NCBI GenBank assembly: GCA_023435945.1
Contig: JAEZLB010000262.1
Location: 1-9,612, forward strand
DNA from: Pseudomonadota bacterium
GTDB taxonomy: Bacteria > Pseudomonadota > Gammaproteobacteria > Burkholderiales > Burkholderiaceae_D
DNA: 9,612 bases
Direction: 5' to 3'
Numbering within the stretch: the first letter of the stretch is position 1; each line of letters begins with the position of its first letter. Below, piece after piece: positions 1 through 6,456 of the stretch. The notes under the pieces were generated by a model that saw only the letters and a list, made by a program, of their open reading frames with translations, made no database searches and was not told the DNA's origin. A program made the position numbers and the translations under genes.

Positions 1-110
1 CTCCCATGCCGGCAGGCATGAAAAGCAGGGCAGGACGAGGGAGACCGGCTTGCAGGAGCCCGAAGATTCAGGGAGCTGCGGCGGACGGAAGAAGGGAAGG
101 GGACATAAAA

Positions 111-140
111 CAAAAGCCACGGCTAAAACCGTGGCTTTTG
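111..140 (-). terminator. Intrinsic terminator downstream of icd
   Basis: A perfect 12-bp inverted repeat (arms 111-122 and 129-140, sequence CAAAAGCCACGG and its complement) encloses a 6-base loop. It lies 26 bases beyond the icd stop codon. Read on the minus strand, the GC-rich stem ends in TTTTG followed by TTTTAT, the U-rich tail expected of a Rho-independent terminator for icd. Read on the plus strand only a TTTT follows the GC core, so it could also stop transcripts entering from the left, less strongly. Confidence 0.9.
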
Positions 141-166
141 CTGGGCACTGCGATGAAAGCAGGTGC

Positions 167-1411
167 TTACATGCGTGCGATCATCGCATCGCCGAAGCCG
201 GAGCAGGACACTTCGGTTGCGCCTTCCATCATGCGTGCAAAGTCATAGGTGACTTGCTTGTCGGCGATCGCTTTTTCCATGCTGCTAATGATCAGGTCAG
301 CAGCTTCTTTCCATCCCAGGTGACGCAGCATCATCTCCGCCGACAGGATTTCAGAACCCGGATTAACCTTGTCCTGGCCTGCGTATTTCGGTGCGGTGCC
401 GTGGGTGGCTTCGAAGCAGGCGTACTGATCGGAGACGTTCGCGCCCGGGGCGATACCGATACCGCCTACCTGGGCTGCCAACGCGTCGGAGAAGTAATCA
501 CCGTTCAGGTTGGTCGTGGCGATCACATCGTAATCGGCCGGACGCAGCAGGATCTGCTGCAGGAAGGCGTCGGCAATCGAATCCTTGACGATGATCTCGC
601 GACCGGTCTTGGGATTCTTGAATTTGCACCATGGGCCGCCGTCGATTTCCACGGCACCGAATTCCTTCTTCGCGAGTTCATAGCCCCAGTCACGGAAGCC
701 GCCTTCGGTGAACTTCTGAATATTGCCCTTGTGAACCAGCGTGACCGACTTGCGATCGTTATCGACAGCGTATTGCAGTGCTGCGCGGATCAGGCGGGTG
801 CTGCCTTCTACGGAAACCGGTTTGATGCCGATGGCGGAGCTTTCCGGGAAGCGAATTTTCTTCACGCCCATTTCTTCCTGCAAGAATTTCAGCACTTTTT
901 TCACGTCGTCCGAATTCGCTGCCCATTCGATACCGGCGTAGATGTCTTCGGTATTTTCACGGAAGATCACCATGTCCACATCTTCAGGACGTTTCAGTGG
1001 CGAAGGAACGCCGGTGAAATAACGCACAGGGCGGATACACTGGTACAGGTCCAGCTCCTGGCGCAAGGCCACGTTCAGCGAACGGATGCCGCCGCCGACT
1101 GGCGTGGTCATCGGGCCTTTGATGGAGACCGAGTATTCTTTCAGCGCATTGAAGGTCTCCTGCGGGAACCATTCATTGGGACCGTACACGCGGGTGGCCT
1201 TTTCACCGGCAAACACTTCCATCCAGTGAATCTTGCGCTTGCCGCCATAGGCTTTCTGAACAGCTGCATCCACCACTTTGATCATGACGGGAGTAATGTC
1301 GGCACCGATGCCGTCGCCTTCGATGAAAGGGATGATCGGATTGTCGGGAATAGCTTGGCCGGGAACGATTTTCTGGCCGCCTGCGGGAACAGTAATCTTG
1401 GATGCGCTCAT
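167..1411 (-). CDS. icd: NADP-dependent isocitrate dehydrogenase
   Basis: Cytosolic TCA-cycle enzyme converting isocitrate and NADP+ to 2-oxoglutarate, CO2 and NADPH. At 414 aa it is close to the E. coli enzyme (416 aa), and every key residue sits two positions lower. Visible are the isocitrate-binding segment [13 protein letters not shown] (107-119, with S111, N113, R117), R127, R151, Y158, K228, and the metal-binding aspartates D281, D305 and D309. The NADP-selecting residues K342, Y343, Y389 and R393 match E. coli K344/Y345/Y391/R395 and indicate NADP rather than NAD specificity. S111 is equivalent to the serine phosphorylated by AceK in E. coli, so the same control is possible if AceK is present (not visible here). 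The ATG is preceded by AAGAGAGA at proper spacing. The gene stands alone, with its own terminator and a long upstream non-coding region. Confidence 0.98.
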   Translation of the reverse strand: MSASKITVPAGGQKIVPGQAIPDNPIIPFIEGDGIGADITPVMIKVVDAAVQKAYGGKRKIHWMEVFAGEKATRVYGPNEWFPQETFNALKEYSVSIKGPMTTPVGGGIRSLNVALRQELDLYQCIRPVRYFTGVPSPLKRPEDVDMVIFRENTEDIYAGIEWAANSDDVKKVLKFLQEEMGVKKIRFPESSAIGIKPVSVEGSTRLIRAALQYAVDNDRKSVTLVHKGNIQKFTEGGFRDWGYELAKKEFGAVEIDGGPWCKFKNPKTGREIIVKDSIADAFLQQILLRPADYDVIATTNLNGDYFSDALAAQVGGIGIAPGANVSDQYACFEATHGTAPKYAGQDKVNPGSEILSAEMMLRHLGWKEAADLIISSMEKAIADKQVTYDFARMMEGATEVSCSGFGDAMIARM

Positions 1412-1456
1412 TTTTTCTCTCTTAGATAAATGGCTTTAACGCGGGAAATAAAGCGG

Positions 1457-1475
1457 GCCGACGCTGAACGCCGGC
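1457..1475 (-). other. Predicted hairpin in icd leader RNA
   Basis: On the minus strand GCCGGCG, loop TTCAG, then CGTCGGC can form a 7-bp stem as RNA, with one G-U pair. The pairing works better on the minus strand (on the plus strand the same pair is an A-C mismatch), as expected if it belongs to the icd leader. It ends 45 bases before the icd ATG. It has no adjacent U-run, so it is not a simple attenuator. Its function is unknown, and the high GC makes chance pairing possible. Confidence 0.35.
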
Positions 1476-1515
1476 GGGGAACAAGATATTTTTGCTGCCC
1501 GCTTCGATATTCGGC

Positions 1516-1551
1516 ATTATCGCAGAAATTGGCATTTCTCGCAGTCTTATA
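1516..1551 (-). promoter_or_regulatory. Candidate icd promoter -10 elements
   Basis: Two -10-like hexamers are visible in the icd direction: GATAAT (1521-1516, 5 of 6 matches to TATAAT) and TATAAG (1551-1546, 5 of 6). Neither has a good -35 hexamer at 17 bp. For the second, the CRP-type palindrome would be centred near -44, close to an activator-dependent class II arrangement. For the first it would be near -74. Assignment to either is inference; a transcription start map would decide. Confidence 0.35.
1524..1539. repeat. Inverted repeat AGAAAT-TGGC-ATTTCT
   Basis: Perfect 6-bp arms (1524-1529, 1534-1539) flank four bases upstream of icd. It lies between two possible -10 elements, so it could be an operator or the base of a leader hairpin. 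No regulator is assigned. Confidence 0.4.
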
Positions 1552-1566
1552 AAAGACATCTTATGT
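1544..1566. promoter_or_regulatory. Candidate operator with nested repeats
   Basis: GTCTTATAAAAGAC (1544-1557) has perfect 5-bp arms around ATAA and runs into a second inverted repeat, ACAT-CTT-ATGT (1556-1566). The hexamer TCTTAT also occurs twice in direct orientation, at 1545-1550 and 1559-1564. The symmetry and its position 10 bp from the CRP-type site suggest binding of a dimeric repressor or activator that controls icd. The protein cannot be named from this window. Confidence 0.4.
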
Positions 1567-1575
1567 ATAAACTCC

Positions 1576-1591
1576 TGTGACCCTGATCACA
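1576..1591. promoter_or_regulatory. CRP-type binding palindrome
   Basis: TGTGACCCTGATCACA matches both half-sites of the TGTGA-N6-TCACA consensus recognised by CRP-type regulators without a mismatch. It is a better fit to CRP than to FNR (TTGAT-N4-ATCAA). It lies in the divergent region, so it could act on icd, on the plus-strand gene or on both. CRP/FNR-family regulators occur in Burkholderiales, but whether this organism has one with this specificity cannot be seen here. Confidence 0.6.
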
Positions 1592-1672
1592 GTTTGGCGG
1601 CTTGCGCGTCGGGTTTGGTGCGATTGCGACCCGGAATCTCCGATAAAAACCCTTCTCCGCCCAGCCCCCTCA

Positions 1673-1735
1673 AGCCCGTGTCAGGTTATACAAAACGCAA
1701 ACTTTCCTTTTTCTTCAACACTGACGGCTCGGGCT
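1673..1735 (+). repeat. Discontinuous long-loop inverted repeat
   Basis: AGCCCG (1673-1678) pairs with CGGGCT (1730-1735), and GTCAG (1680-1684) pairs with CTGAC (1721-1725). The two helices are separated by a small asymmetric internal loop and close a 36-base loop. If transcribed toward the plus-strand gene, it would form a leader structure about 60 bases before that gene's ATG. Function unknown; chance cannot be excluded. Confidence 0.25.
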
Positions 1736-1796
1736 AAGGAACTTCTCCTTGGGACCGGAGCCAGATAGACATCGCGGCTTCATTCCACGTGCAGTC

Positions 1797-2129
1797 ATGA
1801 ACAGGACTTTTTCTGCCAGCGTACTCTACCGTTACTTTTTCTTTAACTGGATGTTCAAGGACATGCAAAGGGGAAATAAATATGAGCTTGCTGCAGCGTG
1901 GCAACATAATCTGCAACAGGCACGCTGGCTGCCGTTCTACATGCGGCGCTGGTTATTTGTCAGCCTGCTGTTTTACGCATTAGGTCTGATAACGGAAATG
2001 GTCCTGGGCGGCTTGTTTGTGGCCGCCTTCTTTTACGTTTGCACTGTTGCCGCGCTTTCCGTAAATGCCGTGATCGCCACATCAATGGCTGGTTTTCGCT
2101 ATCTGCCCGCGCCCGGTTTACAGCGTTAA
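1797..2129 (+). CDS. Small membrane protein of unknown function
   Basis: I do not recognise a named family. The predicted product is about 110 aa. It has an aromatic, basic N-terminal part (LYRYFFFNWMFKDMQRGN at about residues 10-27, and WLPFYMRRW at 44-52). A long hydrophobic stretch follows (about 53-98), enough for two membrane-spanning helices, and the tail is short and polar. The dense aromatic and arginine pattern just before the hydrophobic part looks like an inner-membrane interfacial segment with the N-terminus in the cytoplasm. The start is uncertain: the ATG at 1797 keeps the aromatic block but has no clear Shine-Dalgarno sequence, in-frame ATGs occur at 1851 and 1863, and a TTG lies upstream at 1749. 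It diverges from icd and converges on ureG, with 17 bp between stop codons, so it is probably unrelated to urease. That the frame is coding is inferred from the membrane-like composition and the gap in the opposite-strand genes. Confidence 0.6.
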   Translation: MNRTFSASVLYRYFFFNWMFKDMQRGNKYELAAAWQHNLQQARWLPFYMRRWLFVSLLFYALGLITEMVLGGLFVAAFFYVCTVAALSVNAVIATSMAGFRYLPAPGLQR

Positions 2130-2146
2130 TCGCAATGACTAACCGG

Positions 2147-2785
2147 TCAACCGGCGCTGACACCGCGTTTGTGATCCAGCAAACCTTCGCGCCGGATGAA
2201 ATCCATGACCGCCTGCACGCCGTCGCCACTGCGCAAATTGGTAAACACAAACGGTTTGTCGCCACGCATTTTCTTCGCATCGCTGGCCATCACATCCAGA
2301 TTGGCGCCGACGTAAGGAGCCAGGTCGGTCTTGTTGATGATTAACAGGTCCGAGCGCGTGATGCCAGGCCCGCCTTTGCGCGGAATCTTTTCACCGCCTG
2401 CCACATCAATCACATAAATCGTCAGGTCCGACAACTCGGGGCTGAACGTAGCAGCGAGATTATCACCGCCGGATTCCACCAGGATCAGGTCGAGATCGGG
2501 AAAGTCCGCACTCATGCGGGCAATGGCTTCCAGGTTGATCGAGGCATCTTCCCGAATTGCGGTGTGCGGACAACCACCGGTTTCAACACCCATCAATCGC
2601 TCTGCCGGCAAAGCATCGGCACGCAACAGGATTTCCATGTCTTCCTTGGTGTAGATGTCATTGGTAATCACCGCCATGTCGTAATGATCGCGCATGGCCT
2701 TGCACAACATTTCGCACAAGGCCGTCTTGCCCGAACCGACCGGGCCGCCGATGCCGACACGCAAAGGATTGGAAGCTGTGCTCAT
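2147..2785 (-). CDS. ureG: Urease accessory GTPase UreG
   Basis: Cytosolic SIMIBI-class GTPase that carries nickel and drives GTP-dependent nickel insertion into apo-urease together with UreD and UreF. The 212-aa protein has the P-loop GPVGSGKT (14-21), the metal-binding Cys-Pro-His motif (72-74) in VETGGCPH, the switch segment ESGGDNL (104-110) and the guanine-specificity motif NKTD (151-154). Length and motifs are those of a complete UreG. It is the last gene of the cluster. Its ATG has a well-placed AGGA (spacing about 6), consistent with independent initiation after the 82-bp gap from ureF. No intrinsic terminator is visible after its stop. Confidence 0.98.
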   Translation of the reverse strand: MSTASNPLRVGIGGPVGSGKTALCEMLCKAMRDHYDMAVITNDIYTKEDMEILLRADALPAERLMGVETGGCPHTAIREDASINLEAIARMSADFPDLDLILVESGGDNLAATFSPELSDLTIYVIDVAGGEKIPRKGGPGITRSDLLIINKTDLAPYVGANLDVMASDAKKMRGDKPFVFTNLRSGDGVQAVMDFIRREGLLDHKRGVSAG

Positions 2786-2867
2786 GGAAAATCCTATCTC
2801 AATAAAGTCAATAAATCGCCGGCTTATCCGACCTGCCTGATTGCGTCATCCCAGTACGCCCTGCTGT
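2786..2867 (-). other. ureF-ureG spacer with tandem octamer
   Basis: This 82-bp spacer is the largest gap within the cluster. Just upstream of the ureG ribosome-binding site it contains two copies of TTTATTGA (minus strand) separated by one base (plus-strand positions 2799-2806 and 2808-2815). The AT-rich stretch may keep the ureG start region unstructured. I see no convincing promoter pair and no terminator in it. Confidence 0.4.
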
Positions 2868-3548
2868 TCAAGAACGATACAGGCGGCTGTACTGCACCTC
2901 ATGCTGCATCGACAGCAGCGACAAGCCCGGCAACCAGTTGGACAGTTCATCGTCCTCCAGTTGCTGCGCCCGCTGTGCCGCATGTTCGATATCGGGCTGC
3001 AAGGACAACAGCAGGCGCTGTCCTGCGACCTGCCCCAGCGGCACCGACTTCACGCACACCAGCACCTGGTTTTCCGCCCATGAAAACAGCATGGCCAGCA
3101 AGCTTGCATCATGCGGCACCTTCAATGCCACGGCGGCGTAAGCCATCGCAGTTGGAAGCGGCACTTCGGCCAAGCTATCCAGTATCGCTTTGAGATCACC
3201 CTCATCCAGCTTGAGATCGATCGCCAGCTTGGCCAGCGAATATCCCATCTGTACGGTTTCAGCGCGAAACTCCGAGGTATCGCGTGCTGCCAGAAAACGT
3301 TCGCTCCACATTACCACCTGCTCGGCATCCCTCGCCTCGAAAGCTTGCAGCAAGCGCCACAGTATCGGTGCTTCAAAACGCGCGACCATTTCATGCAGGC
3401 TTTGTGTTATCCATGCGCGTGCCGAACTTTCGTCCTTGACCAGACCACGCTCCAGCGCCGCCTCCAGCCCTTGCGAATAACTGTAGGCACCGATAGGCAG
3501 TGATGGGCTGGCCAGTTGCAGCAGGTGGAGCAGGGCAGTGGCTTGCAT
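2868..3548 (-). CDS. ureF: Urease accessory protein UreF
   Basis: All-helical urease chaperone component. With UreD it binds apo-urease and recruits the UreG dimer for nickel delivery. The 226-aa product begins with the family hallmark SPSLPIGAYSYSQGLE (14-29). It contains ARDTSEFRAETVQMGYSL (88-105) and ends in HEVQYSRLYRS (216-226), the conserved tail reported to contact UreD and UreG in family members. Its ATG lies 11 bases after the ureE stop codon with only a weak GAAG ahead of it, so translation is probably coupled to ureE. No frameshift or missing segment is seen. Confidence 0.97.
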   Translation of the reverse strand: MQATALLHLLQLASPSLPIGAYSYSQGLEAALERGLVKDESSARAWITQSLHEMVARFEAPILWRLLQAFEARDAEQVVMWSERFLAARDTSEFRAETVQMGYSLAKLAIDLKLDEGDLKAILDSLAEVPLPTAMAYAAVALKVPHDASLLAMLFSWAENQVLVCVKSVPLGQVAGQRLLLSLQPDIEHAAQRAQQLEDDELSNWLPGLSLLSMQHEVQYSRLYRS

Positions 3549-3559
3549 AATGCTTCGGC

Positions 3560-4084
3560 TTACTTCTCGAAAGGCCGATGTATCTTCTGGCGCAACGGAA
3601 TCGGTGCCAGCGGATGGCCAGAATGATGATCGTCACTATGATGAGGGTGACCGCCCCCATAGGCGCCGGCTTCAGGCTCGAACGGTGCCTGCTCTTCGGT
3701 GACGCTTGCGCCCAGTCCTTCCAGCATTTCCTTCAGTACCGTGTCCTTGCGTATGCGCAGGAAACCGGTGCCGCCTTCATCGCCCACCTGTGCCTGCGTA
3801 TGGCGGTTGCCGAGATGGAAAGCGCAACGCAATAAATCGCGGGGGGTAGCGCATTCCACGCGATAGGTTGCTTCCGGGGCGGCTGTGATGCGCACCACGC
3901 GCCCATCGTCGCCTTTGAGACATTCGCCGCCACGCAACACGGTGCCGCGAACCGTGAGCACCGCCACCTCTTCACCGGACACCATCTGCGCCCGGAAACG
4001 GCTTTTCTGTCGCAGGTCAAAAGGCAGCACCAGTTCGTCATTCGGCTTCTCAACCTGGTCTACCTTGGTATGCAGGGTCAGCAT
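3560..4084 (-). CDS. ureE: Urease nickel metallochaperone UreE
   Basis: Cytosolic dimeric nickel-binding protein that hands Ni2+ to UreG during urease maturation. The 174-aa form has an N-terminal beta-rich peptide-binding-like domain (about 1-75) and the metal-binding domain with HLGNRH at 90-95, whose first histidine aligns with the conserved interface nickel ligand. The histidine-rich tail contains H146, H148, H149, H153, H154 and H157, plus H169 nearer the C-terminus. It is a Klebsiella-type tail, though shorter in histidine content. The ATG at 4084 is preferred because GAAGAG lies about 8 bases upstream. A GTG at 4093 would add three residues. The ureC stop is 12 bases upstream of the chosen start. 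Confidence 0.96.
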   Translation of the reverse strand: MLTLHTKVDQVEKPNDELVLPFDLRQKSRFRAQMVSGEEVAVLTVRGTVLRGGECLKGDDGRVVRITAAPEATYRVECATPRDLLRCAFHLGNRHTQAQVGDEGGTGFLRIRKDTVLKEMLEGLGASVTEEQAPFEPEAGAYGGGHPHHSDDHHSGHPLAPIPLRQKIHRPFEK

Positions 4085-4096
4085 GTTTATCACTCT

Positions 4097-5797
4097 TCAG
4101 AACAGGAAATAACGCTGTGCCATCGGCAGCACGCTGGCCGGCTCGCACACCAGCAGTTCGCCATTGGCACGCACTTCATAGGTTTCGGGATCGACTTCCA
4201 TTTTCGGTGCAAGACCGTTATGGATCATGTCGGCCTTGCGCACCGTGCGCGTATTCTTCACGGCTTCTATCGTCTTGTTCAGTTTCAGCAACCCGCCTAT
4301 GTCAGCTTCGTAAGCGGCCTGCGACACGAAGGTCAGCGAGGTTTTCAGCGCGCCACCAAATGCACCGAACATCATGCGGTAATGCACCGGCTGCGGTGTC
4401 GGAATCGATGCATTCGGATCGCCCATCACGGCTGCGGCGATCATGCCGCTTTTCAGAATCATCGAAGGCTTCACGCCGAAGAAGGCCGGCTTCCAGATGA
4501 CGATGTCGGCCAGCTTGCCGACTTCCAGCGATCCGACCACGTGGGAAATGCCGTGCGCTATCGCAGGGTTGATCGTGTACTTGGCGATGTAGCGCCTGGC
4601 GCGGAAGTTGTCGCTGCGGTTGCTATCTTCCGGCAGCGAACCACGTTGCATTTTCATCTTGTGCGCGGTCTGCCAGGTACGCATGACCACTTCACCCACG
4701 CGTCCCATCGCCTGCGAATCCGACGACATCATCGAGATCGCGCCGATGTCATGCAGGATATCTTCCGCCGCAATCGTTTCGCGCCGTATGCGTGATTCGG
4801 CGAAAGCAATGTCTTCCGCAATCGCCGGATCGAGATGATGGCAAACCATCAGCATGTCGAGATGCTCATCCAGCGTGTTGACGGTATAGGGACGGGTCGG
4901 ATTGGTCGAGGAGGGCAGCACATTGCCTTCGCCCACTGCCGCGATAATGTCCGGCGCATGCCCACCGCCCGCGCCTTCGGTATGGAAGGTATGGATGGTC
5001 CGGTCCTTGAATGCCGCCAGCGTGTGCTCGAGAAAACCCCCCTCATTCAGGGTATCGGTATGAATCGCCACCTGCACGTCCATGCGCTCTGCCACACTCA
5101 GACAATTGTCGATGGCAGCGGGTGTCGATCCCCAGTCCTCGTGCAGTTTCAGACCGATCGCACCGGCGCGTATCTGCTCTTCCAGTGGCAGCGGCAAACT
5201 CACATTGCCCTTGCCGAGAAAGCCCAGGTTCATCGGGAAGGCATCGGCCGCCGCCAGCATGGAATGGATATGCCACGGACCCGGTGTGCAAGTCGTCGCA
5301 GCGGTTCCCACAGCGGGGCCGGTGCCGCCGCCTATCATGGTGGTCACGCCGCTCATCAGGGCTTCTTCTATCTGTTGCGGGCAGATGAAATGAATATGGG
5401 AATCAATGCCGCCCGCGGTGACGATCATGCCTTCACCGGCGATGATTTCGGTTGCGCCACCAATCGCCATCGTGACATTGGGCTGGATATCGGGATTACC
5501 GGCCTTGCCGATCGCGGCAATCCGGCCGGTCCTAATACCGATATCCGCCTTGACGATGCCCCAGTGATCGAGGATCAGCGCATTGGTGATGACCGTGTCC
5601 ATCACATCCTTATGCGGTAGTTGCGATTGGCCCATGCCATCGCGTATCACCTTGCCGCCGCCGAACTTCACTTCCTCACCATAAGTCGTGAGGTCCTTTT
5701 CCACTTCGATAAACAGTTCGGTATCTGCAAGGCGCACACGGTCACCCACCGTGGGGCCGAACATTTCTGCATAGGCTTGCCGGGAAATCTTGCTCAT
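4097..5797 (-). CDS. ureC: Urease alpha subunit (catalytic)
   Basis: Catalytic subunit of cytosolic nickel urease, which hydrolyses urea to ammonia and carbamate and hence CO2. The 566-aa length is standard. All active-site residues are at the canonical Klebsiella numbers: nickel ligands H134, H136, H246, H272 and D360, the carbamylated bridging lysine K217, substrate-binding H219, and the mobile-flap residues C319, H320 and R336. The amidohydrolase-type motif GGIDSHIHF (129-137) and the flap VCHHLD (318-323) are intact. The start ATG overlaps the ureB stop in an ATGA, giving translational coupling and equal subunit supply. It sits at the core of the ureDABCEFG set, with nothing to suggest inactivation. 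GC-driven open frames on the other strand are not genes. Confidence 0.99.
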   Translation of the reverse strand: MSKISRQAYAEMFGPTVGDRVRLADTELFIEVEKDLTTYGEEVKFGGGKVIRDGMGQSQLPHKDVMDTVITNALILDHWGIVKADIGIRTGRIAAIGKAGNPDIQPNVTMAIGGATEIIAGEGMIVTAGGIDSHIHFICPQQIEEALMSGVTTMIGGGTGPAVGTAATTCTPGPWHIHSMLAAADAFPMNLGFLGKGNVSLPLPLEEQIRAGAIGLKLHEDWGSTPAAIDNCLSVAERMDVQVAIHTDTLNEGGFLEHTLAAFKDRTIHTFHTEGAGGGHAPDIIAAVGEGNVLPSSTNPTRPYTVNTLDEHLDMLMVCHHLDPAIAEDIAFAESRIRRETIAAEDILHDIGAISMMSSDSQAMGRVGEVVMRTWQTAHKMKMQRGSLPEDSNRSDNFRARRYIAKYTINPAIAHGISHVVGSLEVGKLADIVIWKPAFFGVKPSMILKSGMIAAAVMGDPNASIPTPQPVHYRMMFGAFGGALKTSLTFVSQAAYEADIGGLLKLNKTIEAVKNTRTVRKADMIHNGLAPKMEVDPETYEVRANGELLVCEPASVLPMAQRYFLF

Positions 5798-6114
5798 GCT
5801 TTTTCCTTGTCGAGTACGCCCATCACTTTGGCATTAAAGCCATATACCTTGCGTTCACCCGCCAGCGCGACCAGCTCCACCGTGCGCGACTGCCCCGGCT
5901 CAAAACGCACTGCCGTGCCGGCAGCGATATTCAGGCGCATGCCATACGCCGCATCGCGCTCGAACTGCAATGCCGGATTGGCCTCAAAGAAATGGAAATG
6001 CGAACCCACCTGTATCGGCCTGTCGCCGCTGTTGGCAACCGCAACCGTGACCGTCGCGCGCCCGACATTGAGTTCTATTTCCCCGTCCTCGACAATCATT
6101 TCTCCTGGAATCAT
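5794..6114 (-). CDS. ureB: Urease beta subunit
   Basis: Structural beta subunit of the urease (alpha-beta-gamma)3 assembly, separate from UreA as in most proteobacteria. The 106-aa protein begins MIPGEM. It has the conserved block [19 protein letters not shown] (28-46), the segment [17 protein letters not shown] (59-75 region) and KVYGFN (89-94), all hallmarks of UreB. The ATG is preceded by AGGAG, which overlaps the TAG stop of ureA, with a gap of 8 bases between genes. The end overlaps the ureC start by 4 bases. This spacing indicates strict translational coupling of ureA, ureB and ureC. Confidence 0.98.
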   Translation of the reverse strand: MIPGEMIVEDGEIELNVGRATVTVAVANSGDRPIQVGSHFHFFEANPALQFERDAAYGMRLNIAAGTAVRFEPGQSRTVELVALAGERKVYGFNAKVMGVLDKEKA

Positions 6115-6122
6115 GGTCGCTC

Positions 6123-6425
6123 CTACGGTATGGGATGATGAACCGTCACCAGCTTGGTGCCGTCCGGGAAAGTCGCTTCCACCTGGATTTCGGGGATCAT
6201 CTCGGCCACGCCCTCCATCACATCGCTGCGCGACAGGATCTGCGTGCCCTCGGACATCAACTGCGCAACCGTCTTGCCATCGCGCGCACCTTCCATGATG
6301 GCCGCCGTAATCAGCGCCACCGCTTCCGGATAATTCAGCTTCAGTCCGCGCGCCTGGCGACGCTCTGCGAGCAGCGCTGCGGTAAAAATCAGCAGCTTGT
6401 CCTTTTCTCTGGGTGTCAGTTCCAT
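6123..6425 (-). CDS. ureA: Urease gamma subunit
   Basis: Smallest structural subunit of urease, 100 aa, the standard length. The conserved opening [16 protein letters not shown] (1-16), [10 protein letters not shown] (30-39), [10 protein letters not shown] (45-54) and the C-terminal block [20 protein letters not shown] (78-97) identify it clearly. The ATG has GGAG about 8 bases upstream. The 31-bp gap from ureD is wide enough for independent ribosome entry, which suits a subunit made in much larger amounts than UreD. The ribosome-binding site of the following ureB overlaps its stop codon. Confidence 0.98.
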   Translation of the reverse strand: MELTPREKDKLLIFTAALLAERRQARGLKLNYPEAVALITAAIMEGARDGKTVAQLMSEGTQILSRSDVMEGVAEMIPEIQVEATFPDGTKLVTVHHPIP

Positions 6426-6456
6426 CTGATCAGCTCCATGTCATTTCCTTGTCTTA

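Larger units (their letters stand above)
1412..1796. other. Divergent intergenic region icd / small membrane protein
   Basis: These 385 bp lie between the divergent starts of icd and the small plus-strand gene, and no convincing gene is seen in them. The icd-proximal half carries the icd ribosome-binding site, a leader hairpin (1457-1475), a promoter-like hexamer (GATAAT on the minus strand, 1521-1516) and a cluster of inverted repeats (1524-1539, 1544-1557). Next comes a perfect CRP-type palindrome (1576-1591). The half next to the plus-strand gene holds a discontinuous long-loop inverted repeat (1673-1684 with 1721-1735) and a pyrimidine-rich tract around 1701-1716. Transcription starts cannot be fixed by eye. 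Confidence 0.7.

Noticed and set aside
1..110. Short inverted repeat CATGCC-GGCA-GGCATG (5-20) and possible start or end of a gene at the left edge
   Set aside because: The arms are only 6 bp and overlap a simple TGCCGGCA palindrome. No frame in 1-110 on either strand shows protein-like sequence with a ribosome-binding site, so no gene is called.
50..1429. 459-codon open frame on the plus strand opposite icd
   Set aside because: It covers the whole of a certain icd gene in antisense. Its product has no recognisable motif, and its openness follows from codon bias of the icd frame.
1736..1750. AAGGA-ACTTC-TCCTT inverted repeat before the small gene
   Set aside because: Five-bp arms with no supporting context are expected by chance; it is neither a terminator nor a recognisable operator.
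2786..2867. Internal promoter for ureG (TTGACT-like hexamer in the spacer)
   Set aside because: No acceptable -10 hexamer is found at 16-18 bp, and the spacing of GATAAG to an upstream ATGACG is too short.
4070..6298. Three long plus-strand open frames (225-261 codons) opposite ureC and ureB
   Set aside because: They are shadows of the highly conserved urease genes. Their compositions (His/Arg-rich, no domains) are typical of antisense frames in GC-rich DNA.
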